64,000 nt of DNA from Deminuibacter soli (GTDB lineage Bacteria > Bacteroidota > Bacteroidia > Chitinophagales > Chitinophagaceae), in contig NZ_QTJU01000005.1 in NCBI RefSeq assembly GCF_003412455.1, positions 1 to 64,000 of the forward strand, in the 5' to 3' direction. Below the pieces are notes generated by a model. That model had not been told where the DNA came from. It saw only the letters and a list, made by a program, of their open reading frames with translations, and ran no database searches. The translations under genes were made by a program, and so were the position numbers. Below are positions 1 to 10,200 of the stretch, in pieces. Each line of letters starts with the position of its first letter. Positions within the stretch are counted from its first letter, which is position 1.

Positions 1-126
1 AGAATCCTCGTTGCAAAGCAATGTCTTTTGCAAATGAACCGCTTTAATCAGCTGTATCAGAAAAAACATTACTTTACAACGAGGTCTATTATCTACAAAA
101 AAAGTCAACCTTATTCAGGCAAGTAC

Positions 127-162
127 ATTCATTCACTATTGCCTATTCACTATTCACCAGTG
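127..162. repeat. Intergenic GAATAGT-type repeat, copy 1
   Basis: This short low-complexity stretch is built of repeated CTATTCAC/ATTCACTATT units. Its reverse complement matches 1467-1501 on the far side of bioA with only a few mismatches over about 35 bases, so the two copies form an inverted pair around that gene. A third relative lies at 22338-22370. The function is unknown. Confidence 0.7.
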
Positions 163-185
163 ATCCCCCTTACTTCCGTTTCCCC

Positions 186-193
186 TACTTTTG
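186..193 (+). promoter_or_regulatory. Putative -7 element of the bioA promoter
   Basis: The octamer TACTTTTG fits the Bacteroidota -7 consensus TAnnTTTG. It ends only four bases before the bioA start codon, so transcription would begin at or very near the ATG and the message would be almost leaderless. No convincing -33 TTTG box is seen upstream, so this is a match to consensus only. Confidence 0.4.
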
Positions 194-197
194 CGCG

Positions 198-1457
198 ATG
201 AACCTGACAGAAAGAGACAAACAATATATCTGGCATCCGTTTACACCACAGAAAAACATGCCTGTACCCATGCCCGTGGCTTCGGCCAAAGGCACCCTGC
301 TGTACGATACCGATGGCAATGCTTACATCGACGCCATCAGCAGCTGGTGGGTAACCATTCATGGCCATGCACACCCCTACATTGCCGGGCAGCTGTACAA
401 ACAGGCCCTCACGCTGGAGCAGGTGATCTTCGCCGGCTTTACGCACGAACCGGCTGTATCACTGGCAGAAAAACTGCTGCAACTGCTGCCCGGTAATTTC
501 AGCAAGGTGTTTTACAGCGATAATGGCTCTACCGCTACCGAGGTATCCTTAAAAATGGCCGTACAATACTGGTGGAACAAAGAACAGCGCCAGCGCAAAA
601 AGATCATCGCACTGAAAAACTCCTATCATGGTGATACATTCGGCGCTATGAGTGTGAGCGACCGCAGTGTGTTTACACTCGCTTTTCATGATCTGCTGTT
701 TGAAGTACTGTTTATTGATGCCCCTGCCCCGGAGAATATTGCAGACAGCATTGCCCTGCTGCAGCAACACAGCAATGAAACCGCTGCCATTATTTATGAA
801 CCGCTGATACAGGGCGCGGGCGGACTGAAAATGTATAATGCCGCTTCACTGAATCAACTGCTCGCAGCCGCCAAAGAAGCCGGTATTTTATGTATTGCCG
901 ATGAGGTGATGACAGGCTTTGGTCGCACAGGCAAGCTGTTCGCCAGTGAATACATCAATATCAAGCCCGATATTATTTGCCTAAGCAAGGGACTTACCGG
1001 CGGCACCATGCCATTGGGTGTTACTGCCTGCACCGATGTTATTTACCAGGCTTATGTACAGGACGATCAGCTGAAGACCTTCTTCCACGGCCATTCCTTT
1101 ACCGCCAACCCGCTTGCATGCACAGCAGCGCTGGCCAGCCTGCACCTGCTGCAACAGCCCGGCGCCATGGAGCGTATTGATAGCATTGTACAAAGCCACC
1201 GGCAATTTGCCACCACCATCACCGGCCATCCGCACATCAAAAACCTGCGCCAGCTGGGCACCATCCTGGCCTTCGAAATAAACAAGGGGAAAGACGAGTA
1301 CCTGAACAATATCAGTCAAACCATTACTGCGCAATGTTTGCAGGAAGGCGTATACCTGCGCCCCCTGGGCAATACGGTGTACCTGATGCCGCCTTATTGC
1401 ATTACTGCGGATGAGCTGAGCAAGGTGTATGAGACGGTACGCAAAGTAATTGCCTAA
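198..1457 (+). CDS. bioA: Adenosylmethionine-8-amino-7-oxononanoate aminotransferase
   Basis: This 419-residue protein has the full length of BioA, the PLP-dependent class III aminotransferase that converts KAPA to DAPA in biotin synthesis, with SAM as amino donor. The N-terminus carries the BioA-typical IWHPFTP segment, followed by SSWWVTIHGH. The middle holds the phosphate-binding YSDNGSTATE stretch, the ADEVMTGFGRTGK segment with the aspartate that contacts the PLP ring, and the CLSKGLTGG motif with the Schiff-base lysine. The C-terminal LRPLGNTVYLMPPY stretch is also typical. No other biotin gene lies in the window, so it stands alone between inverted repeat copies. The start is the ATG just behind a TACTTTTG promoter element. 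Confidence 0.95.
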   Translation: MNLTERDKQYIWHPFTPQKNMPVPMPVASAKGTLLYDTDGNAYIDAISSWWVTIHGHAHPYIAGQLYKQALTLEQVIFAGFTHEPAVSLAEKLLQLLPGNFSKVFYSDNGSTATEVSLKMAVQYWWNKEQRQRKKIIALKNSYHGDTFGAMSVSDRSVFTLAFHDLLFEVLFIDAPAPENIADSIALLQQHSNETAAIIYEPLIQGAGGLKMYNAASLNQLLAAAKEAGILCIADEVMTGFGRTGKLFASEYINIKPDIICLSKGLTGGTMPLGVTACTDVIYQAYVQDDQLKTFFHGHSFTANPLACTAALASLHLLQQPGAMERIDSIVQSHRQFATTITGHPHIKNLRQLGTILAFEINKGKDEYLNNISQTITAQCLQEGVYLRPLGNTVYLMPPYCITADELSKVYETVRKVIA

Positions 1458-1466
1458 TGTGGAAAC

Positions 1467-1501
1467 CACTGGTGAAAAGTGAATAGTCAATAGTGAATAA
1501 A
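1467..1501. repeat. Intergenic GAATAGT-type repeat, copy 2
   Basis: This stretch starts ten bases after bioA and reads as repeated GTGAATAGTCAATAGTGAATA units. It is the inverted counterpart of 127-162 and a direct relative of 22338-22370. Its placement just after a stop codon is compatible with a role at the transcript end, but it has no T-run and is not a classical terminator. Confidence 0.7.
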
Positions 1502-1600
1502 ACAGCCACCGTTGCCGTTGCCAGTGTCCCCACCGGCAACATTCGCACGACAGGAAACAGCTGCAAGCCTGTTTGGTATAAATCGCCTCCGGCGACAGGT

Positions 1601-1660
1601 TTTATACTCGCTTAGATCGTCTCGACGTGTCGACTGTCGATTCTCGAAATTGTTACTCGA
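1601..1660. repeat. Intergenic repeat with GCGAGTAT core
   Basis: Read on the minus strand this stretch contains a TTTCGAGAATCGACAGTCGA-like block followed by CGATCTAAGCGAGTATAAAA. The same blocks recur near 33650-33749, 41300-41356 and 41531-41560, and parts recur near 22416-22434, 29680-29700 and 53164-53185. It lies between the convergent bioA and M1 peptidase genes. No open frame of interest was seen in it. Confidence 0.6.
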
Positions 1661-1686
1661 GATCACTTACCACTCACCTGCTTTTA

Positions 1687-3660
1687 TCACTCCCCGCTTA
1701 CTGCCTTCACATTATTGCTTCTATCTGCATCCGGCAGCTTTGCATCCGGGTCAATGGTTACCTTATCGGCTGCTGCAGGCACAGGTATGGTAATGGTAGT
1801 TGCTTTTTGCTGCAGCCAGGTTTCCACAGGCAGTGTAAAGCGCTGGTGTGTGCCATTGAGCAGGGCAATATCAACCACAGCAGGGAAAGCCTGTTTATCG
1901 AGATTTGCAAAGCTGATACGCACCACCTGCCGGTTACCTTCTTTTGCATTTACAGCATTTGTTACCGCAACATCATAACGCCAGTTATTGTAAAACCAGC
2001 TTCTCCAGAACCAGCTCAGGTCTTCACCTGCCCCATTGTCCATAGCGCGGAAAAAGTCTTCCGGCTGCGGATGTTTGAAAGCCCAGTGTGCGATGTATTG
2101 TTTAAACGCATAGTCAAAACGGTCGGCGCCGAGAATCTGCTCGCGCAGCAATACCAGTCCGAATGCAGGTTTGAAATATGTTAAGGGGTGACGGTATTTC
2201 TCCGGTATCGCATCGGGCGCAGTCATGATAGACGGGCAGGCCGGGTCAACGAGCACCGGCACAATTTCATCAGCGGGATTGCCGCCGCCTTCTGCGTATT
2301 CTGCATCGCGTTTGGGTGCATATTCGCCCTTGTTAAAAACATCCGATGCATAAATATCGATAAACGTGTTAAAGCCCTCATCCATCCAGGCAAAGCGTCG
2401 TTCGTCAGAACCGACGATCATGGGAAACCAGTTATGGCCAATTTCATGGGCCGTTACCCAGAACAGTTCCTTGCCTTTATCGGTGATGCCGTCGAATAAA
2501 ATACCGGGATACTCCATGCCGCCTGCAATACCTGCTTCGTTGATGGCTACGGAGTAAGGATAGGGAAACCATTTCTCTGAAAAGTATTCAATAGAACCTT
2601 TCAGGTATTCCGTAGCACGGCCCCATGCCTCGTTGCCGGCGCTTTCAACCGGGTATACACTCATGGCCATTGACTTTTTACCATTGGGCAACCGCACGCC
2701 GGCTGCATCCCATATGTATGCACCGGATGCGCCGAAAGCCACGTCACGCGTGTTTTTCATGAGGTAGTGCCAGCTAAGGGTGCCGCTGTGTACAGGTCGT
2801 GATGCAGGGTCACCTATTTCAGCAGCGCTGCGAATCATGATGGTCTTGTCGCTGTTGCGTGCCTGCGCCAGGCGTGCGATCTGTTGTTTGGTGAGCACGG
2901 TTTCAGGGTTCAGCAAATCACCCGGACCGGCAACAATGATATCCCAGGGAACCGTAACGGTATAATCAATATCACCATAATCATAATAGAATTCGCTGGC
3001 CAGGTATGGCAGGGTATTCCAGCCGCGTGCGGCATCGTACACGCACATATGCGGAAACCATTGTGCTATTTCATAAATAGTACCCTTGCTGGTGGCTACA
3101 TAATCTGTACGGCCGCCAAAAGCACCGGGAATGGTATAATGATAACTGATCTGTAAAGTAATTGTACCGCCCTTGGGTGCCAGTGGTTTGGCAAGGCGCA
3201 CCTGCATGCGTGTATCGGTAATGGTGTAATTGGCCTGTACAGCTGCATTCGGGCTGGTTGTTACACCGGTGATCACAAAACCATTGGTATGTGCAGGTGC
3301 AGTAGCGCCGGTTAAAAAGTTGGAACGGGCATCACTGCGGTATGTATTCTGATCCAGGTTCAGCCACAGGTATTCAAGTGAATCAGGACTATTATTGGTA
3401 TAGGTAATGATGGCAGTGCCGGTTAATTCTTTCGAAGTTGTATCAATGGTGGCATGCAAACGGTAGTCTGCCCGGTTTTGCCAGTACTGCGGGCCGGGAT
3501 TGCCATTGGCTGCATGTATCGCGTCGCCGTTCTGGGTATAAAATACCGGCGAAAACAATGCAGCCGGCTGATACTGTGATGCTGCACCTGTTTGTGCATA
3601 TGCAGCACCGGTTGCGCACAGGGCCATACCACACAAAAAAGAAAGGGAATGTTTTCTCAT
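1687..3660 (-). CDS. M1 family zinc metallopeptidase, secreted
   Basis: This 657-residue protein is a gluzincin aminopeptidase of the M1 family, which removes N-terminal residues from peptides. The zinc site is complete: HEIGH at residues 405-409 and the third ligand Glu428 in WMDEGF, at the HExxH-x18-E spacing. The GGMEYPG segment upstream is the family's GxMEN-like substrate-anchoring region. The start was set at the ATG at 3660, because a signal peptide follows directly (MRKHSLSFLCGMALCATGAAYAQ); seven earlier residues would be out of place. The protein is therefore probably periplasmic or exported. It stands alone, convergent with bioA, with about 600 bases before the polyketide cluster. 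Confidence 0.9.
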   Translation of the reverse strand: MRKHSLSFLCGMALCATGAAYAQTGAASQYQPAALFSPVFYTQNGDAIHAANGNPGPQYWQNRADYRLHATIDTTSKELTGTAIITYTNNSPDSLEYLWLNLDQNTYRSDARSNFLTGATAPAHTNGFVITGVTTSPNAAVQANYTITDTRMQVRLAKPLAPKGGTITLQISYHYTIPGAFGGRTDYVATSKGTIYEIAQWFPHMCVYDAARGWNTLPYLASEFYYDYGDIDYTVTVPWDIIVAGPGDLLNPETVLTKQQIARLAQARNSDKTIMIRSAAEIGDPASRPVHSGTLSWHYLMKNTRDVAFGASGAYIWDAAGVRLPNGKKSMAMSVYPVESAGNEAWGRATEYLKGSIEYFSEKWFPYPYSVAINEAGIAGGMEYPGILFDGITDKGKELFWVTAHEIGHNWFPMIVGSDERRFAWMDEGFNTFIDIYASDVFNKGEYAPKRDAEYAEGGGNPADEIVPVLVDPACPSIMTAPDAIPEKYRHPLTYFKPAFGLVLLREQILGADRFDYAFKQYIAHWAFKHPQPEDFFRAMDNGAGEDLSWFWRSWFYNNWRYDVAVTNAVNAKEGNRQVVRISFANLDKQAFPAVVDIALLNGTHQRFTLPVETWLQQKATTITIPVPAAADKVTIDPDAKLPDADRSNNVKAVSGE

Positions 3661-4270
3661 GATAAAACGATAATCAAACAATATTTTAATGATAGCGGGT
3701 AAAAATAAGCGTAAGCGCTGAGCTGCAAGCGATATAACGGTGCTTTTCTTTTAATAAGGCATCATCCGTGCAGATACAACAGCAAAAGCAGTGCAGATGC
3801 GACAGCTAAAATTTGGTTTTTATTTTTTTTATATATATTTTTATTCCAGCATCTGCAATAACCAAAACTGCAACTGAAATCCCTTTATCCTTTGTTCCCA
3901 CTGTTACTAATACATTAATGGCTTGCCAGGTACCGTACCCTTGGCTTAACGTTTCTACTGTTTGTATTTATTTTAATCTGTACCATTTGAACAATGGTGG
4001 TTTGTACTGCCATAAACCCTTGTAACAGCCCGTTTTTATTCCAACTTGCCATTACCATTTTCACCAGCGTTTGTAGCGCAATTTTTTCGTATGCCCGTGC
4101 GTGCCTTCTGCAAACCCGGAGATGAATTGTTATGCCCAACCGGCTTTTTGTTGAAGAATAGCATGAATGAATAAAAATAAATAAGATTGAACAACGATTG
4201 TCTTGCCCTTGAAAGTAGTTTGCCTTGCCATGTAATAACCATTTGAACTGCACCTTAAAAAAATGCGACC
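3661..4270. other. Long intergenic region upstream of the polyketide cluster
   Basis: This region separates the divergent M1 peptidase and the first synthase gene and must hold both promoters. It is AT-rich and I see no believable gene in it. The 11-mer ACCATTTGAAC occurs twice, at 3982-3992 and at 4238-4248, the second copy 22 bases before the synthase ATG. The first copy sits in a small dyad (ACCATT, five bases, AATGGT). These are candidate regulator sites only. No clean TAnnTTTG element was found. Confidence 0.4.
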
Positions 4271-7200
4271 ATGACTAGTACTACTTTTATCGTGGGTATA
4301 ACCCCTTTTGAACAGCCCGACGCAGATTTAGCCGTAGCCCTTGCCAAAGCCGGCCTGTTCCCTGTTATCCACGCAGGGCGCGATGCGGTGAAGGCCAATG
4401 CAGCCGTAGCACGGTTTACTGCACAATGCAGCTTACCCTTCGGCATCTGTTTTCCTGAAACATTCTCCGGCACTGTTGATTTGCCGCAGCAGGCCACCAT
4501 GGCCATTGTTCCCTTTCACTCAAGACTGCCCATACCACGTCATGTACAGTTATACTACCAGGTATATTCACTGGAAGAAGCACTGGCAGCAAGCGCTGCA
4601 GGCGCAACAGCACTTGTACTCAAAGGCAGTGAAAGCGGTGGCTGCAGCGGGGATACGGCCGCCTTTATATTGTTACAGCAGGTATTACAGCAAGCACCCG
4701 GCATCCCGGTGTTGCTGCAGGGTGGCATAGGCGTGCACAACGCAGCAGCAATAACCGCACTGGGCGCAGCAGGTGTAGTGCTCGATAGCCAGCTGGCCTT
4801 GTTTCCTGAAAGCAATATTCCCAAAAGCACACGCACTATCTGCGAAAAGCTCAATGGCAGCGAAACCAGGCTGATAGGGCATTACCGCGTACTGGTGCGG
4901 CCAGATTCACCGGCATTGACTGATGACGCAGTTATTACAGACTACTTTACCGGTTACGATGTTACGCAGGCTTACCTGCCCATTGGCCAGGATATAACAC
5001 TGGCGATTGACCTGCAACAGCAATACAAAAAACTCAGCCGCCTGTATTTTGCCATGCGTGAAGCCATGCACGGCCATTTAAAACAGGCACAGCATTTTAA
5101 TATACTCAGCGCAGGCAACAAACTTGCGCAGCAACTGCAACTCACCTACCCCATTGCACAAGGCCCCATGACACGCGTAAGCGATGTGCCTGCCTTTGCA
5201 GCAGCCGTCGCAAATGCAGGCGCACTGCCATTTGTAGCCTTATCGCTGTTAAAAGGTGAACAGGCAAAACAACTGCTGCGCGAAACCAAACAGCAGGCCA
5301 ACGGCAACACCTGGGGAGCAGGCATACTCGGGTTTGCTGACGCGGAACTGCGCAACGAACAGATTGGTTATATACTGGAAGAAAAACCACCGGTAGTACT
5401 TATTGCAGGCGGTACACCCGCACAGGCCAAATCGATGGAGCAGGCCGGCATACCGGCTTTTCTGCATGTACCTTCTGCATCGCTGCTTGATTTATTTCTA
5501 CGCGAAGGCGCAACAAAGTTTGTGTTCGAAGGCAGGGAATGCGGGGGGCATGTAGGCCCGCTGTCGAGCCTGGTGTTGTGGGAAAAACAGATCAACCGGC
5601 TGTTGCAGGAAGACGATCTCAGCCGCATCTCCATATTTTTTGCAGGTGGCATACACGATGCACGCAGCGCTGCACTGGTAGCCACCATGGCCGCACCACT
5701 GGCTGCACGCGGTGCAGCGATCGGCGTACTCATGGGCACTGCTTATTTGTACACGCAGGAAGCAGTGAGCACCGGCGCCATACTGCCCCAGTTTCAGCAA
5801 CAGGCCATAGCACAGCAACACACGGTATTGCTCGAAACAGCACCGGGCCATGAAACACGTTGCCTGCAATCGCCTTTTACTGATTTCTTTAAACAGGAGA
5901 AGCTACGCCTGCAGCAGGAAGGCGTTCCTAAAAAAGAAATATGGGAACAGCTGGAATCGCTGAATGTAGGCCGCCTGCGTATTGCAGCGAAAGGACTTGA
6001 ACGCAATGGCAACAACCTGCAGCAACTCAACGAACAGCAGCAGCTGCAAAACGGCATGTACATGATTGGGCAGGTAGCTGCCCTGCAAAACAAAGTGCTT
6101 ACCATGCAGCAACTGCACCAGGCGGTTGCAATGGACAACTATGCACTATTACAACAAGCCATGCTGCCTGAGCAGCCTGTGCACGACGATCAGGCACTGA
6201 ACATAGCCATTGTAGGCATGGCATGTATCTATCCCGGTGCCCGGAACGTGGAAGAGTTCTGGCGCAACATTATACTTGGGAAAGATGCCGTAACCGAAGT
6301 ACCGGATGAACGCTGGAACAAAGCACTGTACTACGATCCCGCCTCTGTCAATGGAGATAAAACACCCAGCAAATGGGGCGGCTTTATTCCATCTATCGAC
6401 TTCGATCCGCTGGCCTTTGGTATTCCCCCGCAATCACTTGCCGCCATAGAACCCACGCAGCTGTTAAGCTTGCTGGTAGCCAAACAGGCATTGGACAATG
6501 CCGGTTATGGCAGTGATGCATTAAACAAAGAAAACGTATCGGTGATCATCGGAGCAGAAGGCGGTAACGATTTGGCAGGCAGTTATACATTCCGCTCGCT
6601 GTTTACGCAGTTATTTGGCGAAATACCCGCTGAGCTGGATGCTGCGCTGCCAAGAATGACGGAAGATTCCTTCCCCGGTGTACTTGCCAATGTAATTTCA
6701 GGCCGTATTACCAACCGCCTTGACCTGGGTGGCAGAAACTATACGGTAGATGCTGCCTGCGCTTCTTCCCTGGCTGCGCTTGACCTCGCCTGCCAGGAAC
6801 TGCAACTCGAAAAATCAGACATGGTGCTGGCCGGCGCTGCCGACCTGCACAACAGCATATGCGACTACCTCCTGTTCTCCAGCACGCAGGCCCTTTCCCG
6901 CAAAGGCCGCTGCAGCACATTCGACGCAGGGGCCGATGGCATTGCCCTAGGCGAAGGCATTGCGATGCTGGTACTGAAACGCCATGCCGATGCTAAACGC
7001 GACGGAGACACGGTTTACGCCGTGATTAAGGGCATCGGCGGCTCAAGCGATGGCAAGAGCCTCGGGCTGACCGCGCCGCGCAAAAACGGCCAGTTACGCG
7101 CCCTGGAGCGCGCCTACACGCAGGCAGGCATTTCACCTGCTGCCGCAGGTTTAATTGAAGCACATGGTACAGGTACCGTTGTAGGTGATAAAACAGAACT

Positions 7201-10200
7201 GAGCGCGCTGTCGCAAATGTTCCAGCAGTCAGGGGCTTTAACTGCACAAACCTGGCTGGGATCGGTAAAAACACAGATTGGCCATACCAAGTGCGCAGCC
7301 GGTCTGGCCGGTGTTATCAAAGCAGCCTTGTCTGTATACCATGGTGTAAAACCTGCAACACTTCACCTTAGCACGCCCAATGCATATTATAAAGCAGGTG
7401 AAAGTCCGTTTGCCTTTAACCAGGTAGCCGGTGTATGGAACAGCACACGCCGCGTAGCCGGTATCAGTGCTTTTGGCTTTGGCGGCACCAATTTCCATGC
7501 AGTGATAGAAAACGATACACAGGCAGCTGCACCCGCTGCACTCAGCATATTACAGGCGTGGCCATCGGAGTTGTTTGTGTTCAGGGGAAAACAATTCAGT
7601 GATGCGCAAACACTGCTGCGCAGTGTGCATACCCTGCTGCAACACAACGATGGCACCAGTTTAACCAGTATTGCCTTCAGCCTGCACCAGTACAGCAACG
7701 ATCCCATCCAGCTGTGTATTGTGGCCAATGATGCAGAAGACCTTGCTGTAAAAATCAACCTGGCCTTATCAGGCGCAGCAGCAACCGGCGTATACCCGCT
7801 GCAGCCCGTAGCAGGCAAGGTAGCCTTCCTGTTTCCCGGGCAGGGCAGTCAGCGTATTAACATGGCGCGCGACCTGTTTGTGTGTTTCCCTGCGCTGCGC
7901 AGCTGGCTGGCGCAATACCCTGCTTATGAACAACTGCTTTTCCCTGCTGCCGTGTTTACTGCGCAACAGGCAGAAGAACAGAAACAAGCCATTAAAGACA
8001 CACGCATAGCACAACCCCTGCTGGGCATTACAGGCATGGCCATTGCACAACTGTTACAACTGCTGGGTATTACGCCCGATATGGCAGGCGGACATAGTTA
8101 TGGCGAACTGCCTGCGCTTTGCCTGGCAGGCGTTTTTGCACCCGATCAGCTGGTGCCCTTAAGTGAACAGAGAGCCAAAGCCATACTCGATGCCATTGAA
8201 GATGACAAAGGCACCATGATGGCCGTAAGCTGCAACGAAAACGATTTGCAGCAAATACTTTCGCTTGAACCGGGTGTTTATGCCGTTAACCACAACTCGC
8301 CCCAGCAATGGGTGCTCGCCGGTGGCACGGAACCGATGGAACGCCTGATGCAGCAGCTGAGAGACCGGAAGACTTCCTTCCGCCAGCTCGAAGTAGCGTG
8401 TGCCTTTCACAGTCCGCTGTTAAGCAAATCAAAAGCATTGTACCAGCAGGTATTGAACAATGTGCCATTCCGCGCGCCGGCCATACCGGTATGGAGCAAT
8501 ACCACGGCCGAACGTTACCCCACAACAGCCACTGCCATCAAGGAACGCTTAACCGATCACCTGGTGCAGCCCGTACTGTTCAGCGCACAGGTACAGCAGA
8601 TGTACGCAGCCGGGGCAAGGGTGTTTATAGAAGCAGGTCCGGGCAAGGTGTTGAGCGGACTGGTTAAAAACATTCTTGGTAAAGACGAACTGTTGTTACA
8701 CACCGAAGACAAAGACCAGCACGGTATTACCCACCTGCTGCATATGCTGGGCCGGTATATTGCCAGCGGTCGCGAAGTGGCCTTACAGCAATTGTTTGCC
8801 GGCAGAAAAGCAGCGATACTCAATCTCGACAACCCGCTGCAACATGCACGCAGCAACACCGTATGGAAGGTAAATGGCCATATGGCCCTGCCTGTAACCG
8901 GCAAACTGCCGCCGCATGGCGCCATGCCGGTTACCACGCCACTGCAATTAACACAGCCACACTGGCAAACAGCCGCACCGGTTGCAGCCGGCACATCTGA
9001 ACAGGTGGTGCAGGAATACCTCAGCAATATCAAAGCATTGATACAGGCGCAGCGCGATGTAATGATGGGCTTTCTTGGCAACCCGCAGTTGCCCGCAGTT
9101 ACCCCGGCCGTAGTAGTACAGCCCGCAGCAGCACAGCAATTGCCATCACCACAACCAGCAGTGGCAGCTGTAACAACTGCAACACCTGTTGTGGCAGACC
9201 TGAAACAACTACTGCTCCACATAGTAAGTGATAAAACAGGTTATCCTGCAGACATGCTGGGCATGGATATGGACATGGAAGCCGACCTGAGCATTGATTC
9301 CATCAAACGCACCGAAATACTGGGCGAGCTGAAACTGCGACTAGGTGGTGATTGGAACGGCAGCACCGAACAACTGTCACAGGGCAAAACACTGCAGGCA
9401 TTGTTACAGGTACTGCAAAGCGCCGCGCCCGTACAGGCAGCCGTAGCACTGGTTACAGCAGCTGAACAAACACATATCGTATCATTCAGCGCAGCAGAAC
9501 TGAAACAGATTTTACTGAATGTTGTAAGCGATAAAACCGGCTACCCCGCAGATATGCTGGGCATGGAGCTTGACCTGGAAGCCGATCTCAGTATCGATTC
9601 CATCAAACGCATGGAAATTATCGGTGAACTCAAAACAAAAACAGGCTTCAGCGGAAGCGACCAGCAAAGCGAACAGCTAAGCGCCCTTAAAACCCTGCAG
9701 GCACTGGTCAACTGGCTGGCCGAAACCCTCACCCGCAGCTTTGAGCCGGTAAAGGAAGCGCAGAAGATTATTGAAGAAGGATTCACACCTGCCACGGGCA
9801 ATGCTGTACTCAGCCGCCTGCGGCTGGAAAAAACTGCGCAGCCTTTAAGCAGCGCCAATAGCCACAACCTGCAGGGATGCAGCTTTGCCGTTGCCGGAGA
9901 TACAGCAACATTGAACGAATTACAGGCATTACTGCATCCGCTTGGCGCAACCGCAGTACAAGCATTGCCGGGACAAATGCCTGTGCATTGTGACGGGTTT
10001 ATACAACTGGACCTGTTTAATACATCATCACCGCTCAGCATCGCCGATAGCATGGCCATGCTGCAGCAACTCAACTGGCAGCAGCTGAAATGGGTACTGG
10101 CTGCAAGCGACCTGACTGCACATGCACGCAATGAAAACACAGCTGAAGTACTAAGCCGCATACAGGGATACCAGGGGTTTATCAAAAGCCTTGCAAAAGA

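Noticed and set aside
127-1501. bioA with flanking inverted repeats as a transposable element
   Set aside because: There is no transposase, no target-site duplication was seen and a third repeat copy lies elsewhere without such a gene.
3813-4253. Small open frames in the gap before the polyketide cluster
   Set aside because: They are poor in typical codon use, overlap each other on both strands and have no recognisable protein features.
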